From: DASYDU01 sp031403315
GTDB taxonomy: Bacteria > Planctomycetota > Planctomycetia > Pirellulales > Lacipirellulaceae
Reading direction: 5' to 3'
Length of the DNA: 7,914 nucleotides
Assembly (NCBI GenBank): GCA_031403315.1
Contig: JANNTD010000065.1
Span: 1 to 7,914, forward strand
Every line of letters begins with the position of its first letter. The stretch's first letter is position 1. Positions 5,119 to 7,914 of the stretch are shown here, piece by piece. A program made the position numbers and the translations under genes. The notes beneath the pieces are model-generated. The model did not search any database and had not been told where the DNA came from. It was given only the letters and a program-made list of their open reading frames with translations.

Positions 5119-5718
5119 ATGCCCCTGATACCATTCGTCATCGAAAAAAGCGGCCGCGAAGAGCGGGCGATGGACATCTACAGCCGGCTCTTGAAGGACC
5201 GGATCGTGATGCTCGGCTCGGGCATTAACGACGAGGTGGCCAATAGCCTCGTGGCGCAGCTGCTGTTCCTGCAGTCGGACGATCCAAAGTCCGACATCCA
5301 CCTGTACATCAATTCGCCGGGCGGCAGCGTCACCGCCGGAATGGCGATCTACGATACGATGCAGTTCGTCTCCTGCGACGTGGCGACCTACTGCCTGGGT
5401 CAATGCGCGTCGATGGGGGCGCTCTTGCTCGCGGCCGGCGCCGAGGGCAAGCGGCATGCCCTGCCCAACAGCCGGATCATGATCCATCAGCCCTCCGCCG
5501 GCATGGAAGGTACGGCCGAGGACATCATGATCCACGCCGCCGAATATCGCCGCACCAAGGAGCGGCTCAACCGCATCCTCTACAACCACACCGGCCGTTC
5601 GCTCGAGCAGATCGAGCGTGACACCGACCGCGACAAGTTCATGTCGGCCGAAGAAGCGCAGGAATACAATCTCATCGACAAGGTGATCACGAGCCTGCCG
5701 GCGGCGGCGAAGCCGTGA
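5119..5718 (+). CDS. clpP: ClpP protease proteolytic subunit, copy 2 (classical form)
   Basis: The 199-residue protein is a canonical ClpP. The N-terminus MPLIPFVIEKSGREERAMDIYSRLLKDR has the conserved axial-loop residues and the 'DIYSRLLKDR' block. HLYINSPGGSVTAG lies at 61-74. The catalytic residues are S98 (CASMGA), H123 (MIHQPSAG) and D172 (TDRDKF), with standard spacing. The C-terminal AEEAQEYNLIDKVI is also typical. It degrades unfolded proteins delivered by a Clp ATPase in the cytoplasm. A modest Shine-Dalgarno TAAGG at 5103-5107 lies 11 bases before the ATG, a little far. The gene closes the tig-clpP-clpP set, and no clpX follows it in the window. Against copy 1 it keeps Ser-Met-Gly at the active site and the classical N-terminus, so it is the more likely partner for axial-loop docking of the ATPase. 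Confidence 0.96.
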   Translation: MPLIPFVIEKSGREERAMDIYSRLLKDRIVMLGSGINDEVANSLVAQLLFLQSDDPKSDIHLYINSPGGSVTAGMAIYDTMQFVSCDVATYCLGQCASMGALLLAAGAEGKRHALPNSRIMIHQPSAGMEGTAEDIMIHAAEYRRTKERLNRILYNHTGRSLEQIERDTDRDKFMSAEEAQEYNLIDKVITSLPAAAKP

Positions 5719-5730
5719 TGCGACGCGAGC

Positions 5731-5800
5731 ATTTAGCGGGCCAGCTTGCTGACCGTTTTCCCTTGTGCTGCGGAATGTCGGGCAAGCCAGGCCGCTAAAT
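5731..5800. repeat. Imperfect inverted repeat after clpP copy 2
   Basis: The arms 5731-5749 and 5782-5800 pair at 16 of 19 positions, with ATTTAGCGG at one end and CCGCTAAAT at the other. The central span (5750-5781) is 32 bases. It begins 12 bases after the clpP stop. No T-tract follows. It may be a dispersed palindrome or a 3'-end structure for the clpP transcript. Confidence 0.7.
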
Positions 5801-5834
5801 TCTTTGGCGCCATCAACGCTAGCAGCGGTTCCGC

Positions 5835-5863
5835 TTGACGGTTGGCGGGCGATTTTCTATTGA
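5835..5863 (+). promoter_or_regulatory. Possible promoter of the lipoprotein gene
   Basis: TTGACG (5835-5840), five of six matches to the -35 consensus, stands 17 bases before TATTGA (5858-5863), a poor -10 element. Transcription would start about 75 to 80 bases before the preferred start codon. The rest of 5801-5947 shows nothing else I can name. Confidence 0.3.
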
Positions 5864-5947
5864 TCTTGCCACGGAACTCGTGCGTCGCCCCGTTTCGGCA
5901 CATCTTGGGCGACGGCCTTGGTTCACTCCTCGCGCCGGAACATCGAC

Positions 5948-7201
5948 TTGTCATACGCCCGCCCGCCAATTCGCGTCATCACATGGTTCGCCGTTGCGCC
6001 CTGCTTCGGCGCACTCTTGGTCGGCTGCAAGTCGGGCGTCGAACGCGACGTCGTGCAGCGCGAAATGCGGCAGCAAGAAGATCAAATCTACGCACTCGAA
6101 GACTATCTCTCCGAGTACCAGCAGCTGTTGTGCGATGCCCGGTCGGAAAACGCAATGCTCAAACGGCAAATGGTGCAGGGGCAATTCCGCGAGGAAGGGT
6201 CGAGTGCTCGTGCCGATGATGCAGATACATTGCCGTCGCCGCCCTCCACTCCTCCCTTGTCGCCGTCCGGCACGAGTTCGCCCGCGGTTGAGCCGAGTGT
6301 CCCCGACCTGCAAGTCCCGCCGCTCGACTTGAGCGAACCCGCCGTGCCGCCGCTCGAGGACCAATCGACAAACGAACCAGAAATACTCGCACACGAAGTT
6401 CAACCCGCGGCGGCCGAGATCGAAGTGGTCCCAGCGGCAGCGACAGCGGTCGTGCTCCGCGGCGAAGTACGGCTTGACGATCAGGAAAGCGGGCCGCGCG
6501 TGCTGCTGGAAATCGAGCCGGTCGCGGAAGACGGCACGTCCACTCAATTCCGCGGCAGTCTGTCGCTGTTGGTCCTCGATCCGGCGGCACGCGAGAAAGA
6601 GCAACAACTCGCACGTTGGGACCTCCAGCCCGAGGACTTGCCGGCAATGGTTAAGCAGACCAACGACGGCACTTCGTTCGAATTTCCATTGCAGTTGCCG
6701 GCCGACGCGCCGACGAATCGGCCGCTCGAGCTGTGGGTGCGGCTGATGCCGGAGGAGGGCGACAAGCTGCTCGGCCGGACGACGATGGATCTGAGCCGCG
6801 CCGGCCGCTTCGCTTCGGCCGACGTGAAACCAGTCAAGAAACAGCGGCGTTCTGTGCGAACTGCTGTGGCCGAGGTGCCGGTCGCGGCGCGTCGCAAGGT
6901 GACTCGTGCATCGGACACTGGCGTAGCTCAGAACGGTTGGCAGACGGCAAAACCAGGGGAGTTAGCTAAACCGCAAGCGGCAATTTCGATCCCTGAAGCC
7001 GCTTGGAAAATGGCGACGCGGCCGGTTCCCGAGGTTGTATCGACGCCGGTGGTGGAATCGCAGCCGGTTCGCCGCGACCTGCCGCCCTCTACGGATGGCG
7101 ACCGGTACGACGTGGCCACAGCACCGGAATGGTCGCCGGAACGGCCGGACGACGGTGAGGCGGAGCCGCCGCAGGAACCCGCCTGGTCGCCGACGCGGTG
7201 A
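5948..7201 (+). CDS. Probable lipoprotein with coiled coil, Pro-rich linker and beta domain, function unknown
   Basis: No ATG or GTG start lies before the signal sequence, so translation probably begins at a TTG. The TTG at 5948 gives a compact signal peptide (MSYARPPIRVITWFAVAPCF), and the lipobox LVGC puts the lipid-modified Cys at residue 27 of a 417-residue protein. A TTG at 5918 would add ten residues. After the Cys comes a charged coiled coil (about 31-76, ERDVVQREMRQQEDQIYALE...), then a Pro/Ser/acidic linker (about 77-160) and a probable beta-rich domain (about 168-295, VVLRGEVRLDDQ to LLGRTTMDLS). The tail is basic, then Pro-rich, ending with two similar motifs, PEWSPERP and PAWSPTR. 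The family is not known to me. The layout suggests an envelope protein that oligomerises through its coiled coil and reaches across the periplasm. An oleC-like gene follows after 42 bases. Confidence 0.75.
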   Translation: MSYARPPIRVITWFAVAPCFGALLVGCKSGVERDVVQREMRQQEDQIYALEDYLSEYQQLLCDARSENAMLKRQMVQGQFREEGSSARADDADTLPSPPSTPPLSPSGTSSPAVEPSVPDLQVPPLDLSEPAVPPLEDQSTNEPEILAHEVQPAAAEIEVVPAAATAVVLRGEVRLDDQESGPRVLLEIEPVAEDGTSTQFRGSLSLLVLDPAAREKEQQLARWDLQPEDLPAMVKQTNDGTSFEFPLQLPADAPTNRPLELWVRLMPEEGDKLLGRTTMDLSRAGRFASADVKPVKKQRRSVRTAVAEVPVAARRKVTRASDTGVAQNGWQTAKPGELAKPQAAISIPEAAWKMATRPVPEVVSTPVVESQPVRRDLPPSTDGDRYDVATAPEWSPERPDDGEAEPPQEPAWSPTR

Positions 7202-7206
7202 TCTCA

Positions 7207-7236
7207 TTGCCGCCGCAACCCCACTTGGCCTAAACT
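7207..7236 (+). promoter_or_regulatory. Weak promoter candidate directly before the oleC-like gene
   Basis: TTGCCG (7207-7212) and TAAACT (7231-7236) are 18 bases apart. A start site at the usual distance would fall at about 7243-7244, on the ATG itself, giving a leaderless message. This fits the absence of any Shine-Dalgarno sequence before 7244, but both hexamers are imperfect. Confidence 0.25.
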
Positions 7237-7243
7237 CGGCTCT

Positions 7244-7914
7244 ATGGCCGAAGTAGAGGTTCCTGCCGTCGCGGTAGCGCCGTTGCTCGTCAACGTGGCC
7301 GACCGGCTGGCAAAACACGCCCAGCGTGCGCCCGACCGCATCGCCGTCGTTCGCCGCACACACAATTCGAACCGTGATGCGACGATCACCTTCGGCCAAC
7401 TCGATGCCGACGCCACAACGATTGCTCGCGGCCTAGTCGATTGGGGCGTCACGCCCGGAATGAGGCTGGCACTCCTGGTGCAGCCCGGCGTCGAGTTTGT
7501 CACGCTCGTGTTTGCGCTCTTGCGGGCCGGCGCAGTGATGGTGCTCGTCGACCCGGGCCTCGGCCGCAAGAACCTCGTCCGCTGCCTGGCCGAAACTGAG
7601 CCGGAGGGTTTTGTCGCCATTCCACCGGCGCAAGCCGTTCGCACCTTGATGCGTCCCATGTTTCCCCGCGCGAAATGGAATGTCACCGTCGGACGGCGCT
7701 GGTTCTGGGGCGGGCCGACGCTCGACGAGCTCCGTCGGCGCGGTGAGGCGGCCTATGGCATCCGCCTCCAGGAAACCCGCGCCGATGCCCCCGCCGCGAT
7801 CATCTTTACCTCCGGCAGCACCGGCCCGCCGAAAGGCGTCCTCTACACACACCGCATGTTCGACACGCAAGTCGCCGAGATTCAATCGACGTATGCCATC
7901 GAGCCCGGCGGCGT
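7244..7914 (+). CDS. oleC: OleC-like AMP-dependent ligase / beta-lactone synthetase (3' truncated by window)
   Basis: The frame from the ATG at 7244 runs open to the window end (223 codons). It is an ANL-superfamily adenylate-forming enzyme. The phosphate-binding motif TSGSTGPPKG is at residues 189-198, preceded by AAIIF and followed by VLYTHRMF. Upstream, ITFGQLDADATTIARGL, LLRAGAVMVLVDPGLG and NVTVGRRWFWGGPTL match, by memory, the OleC type closely and ordinary long-chain acyl-CoA ligases less well. OleC closes a beta-hydroxy acid to a beta-lactone in the OleABCD route to long-chain olefins. Homologues are often annotated 'fatty acid CoA ligase family protein', so substrate and pathway remain inferred. 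The later AMP-binding motifs and C-terminal domain are outside the window. No other ole gene is visible here. Confidence 0.85.
   Translation, partial: MAEVEVPAVAVAPLLVNVADRLAKHAQRAPDRIAVVRRTHNSNRDATITFGQLDADATTIARGLVDWGVTPGMRLALLVQPGVEFVTLVFALLRAGAVMVLVDPGLGRKNLVRCLAETEPEGFVAIPPAQAVRTLMRPMFPRAKWNVTVGRRWFWGGPTLDELRRRGEAAYGIRLQETRADAPAAIIFTSGSTGPPKGVLYTHRMFDTQVAEIQSTYAIEPGG

Noticed and set aside
5733..5969. Small minus-strand open frame starting in the inverted repeat after clpP copy 2
   Set aside because: Its C-terminal part is the translation of the inverted repeat, and there is no ribosome site or family match. It could be kept as a repeat-encoded artefact only.
5951..6607. Minus-strand open frame inside the lipoprotein gene
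   Set aside because: Antisense shadow; the plus strand shows a lipobox, coiled coil and consistent codon pattern.

Overview
The window looks like chromosomal DNA from a GC-rich planctomycete, probably of the Pirellulales type. This is an inference. It rests on the gene order tRNA-Gly / trigger factor / two adjacent clpP genes, an OleC-type ligase, a coiled-coil lipoprotein of a style I associate with that group, and non-coding spacers filled with short palindromic or low-complexity repeats. No transposase, phage gene or CRISPR array was found.

Layout. (1) Positions 2-1912, plus strand: the 3' part of an M28-family metallopeptidase resembling glutaminyl cyclase, then two small membrane proteins that I cannot name. 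The second and third of these genes touch, so they are probably co-expressed. (2) Positions 1937-2239, minus strand: a 100-residue ASCH-domain protein related to YqfB, convergent with the membrane-protein genes. (3) Positions 2240-2709: a strong sigma70-like promoter, a tRNA-Gly(GCC), a perfect 21-bp inverted repeat, and a terminator-like hairpin whose T-tract abuts the trigger-factor ribosome binding site. (4) Positions 2710-5718, plus strand: tig, clpP copy 1 and clpP copy 2. This is a protein folding and degradation cluster in which both ClpP subunits keep the Ser-His-Asp triad but differ at the N-terminus. clpX, often next to tig-clpP in other bacteria, is not here. (5) Positions 5719-7914, plus strand: an inverted repeat, a large low-complexity lipoprotein, and the 5' part of an oleC-like AMP-dependent ligase that runs off the window.

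The most unusual aspect is the non-coding DNA. Each spacer of the tRNA-tig-clpP-clpP cluster carries an inverted repeat of a different sequence family, starting at or within about 15 bases of the end of the gene before it. A short GGGGTCG tandem follows the M28 stop codon. These could be dispersed planctomycete repeats that settle at gene ends, or RNA structures that set mRNA ends and stability. The protein-coding genes are mostly recognisable families; I see no convincing new enzyme system.
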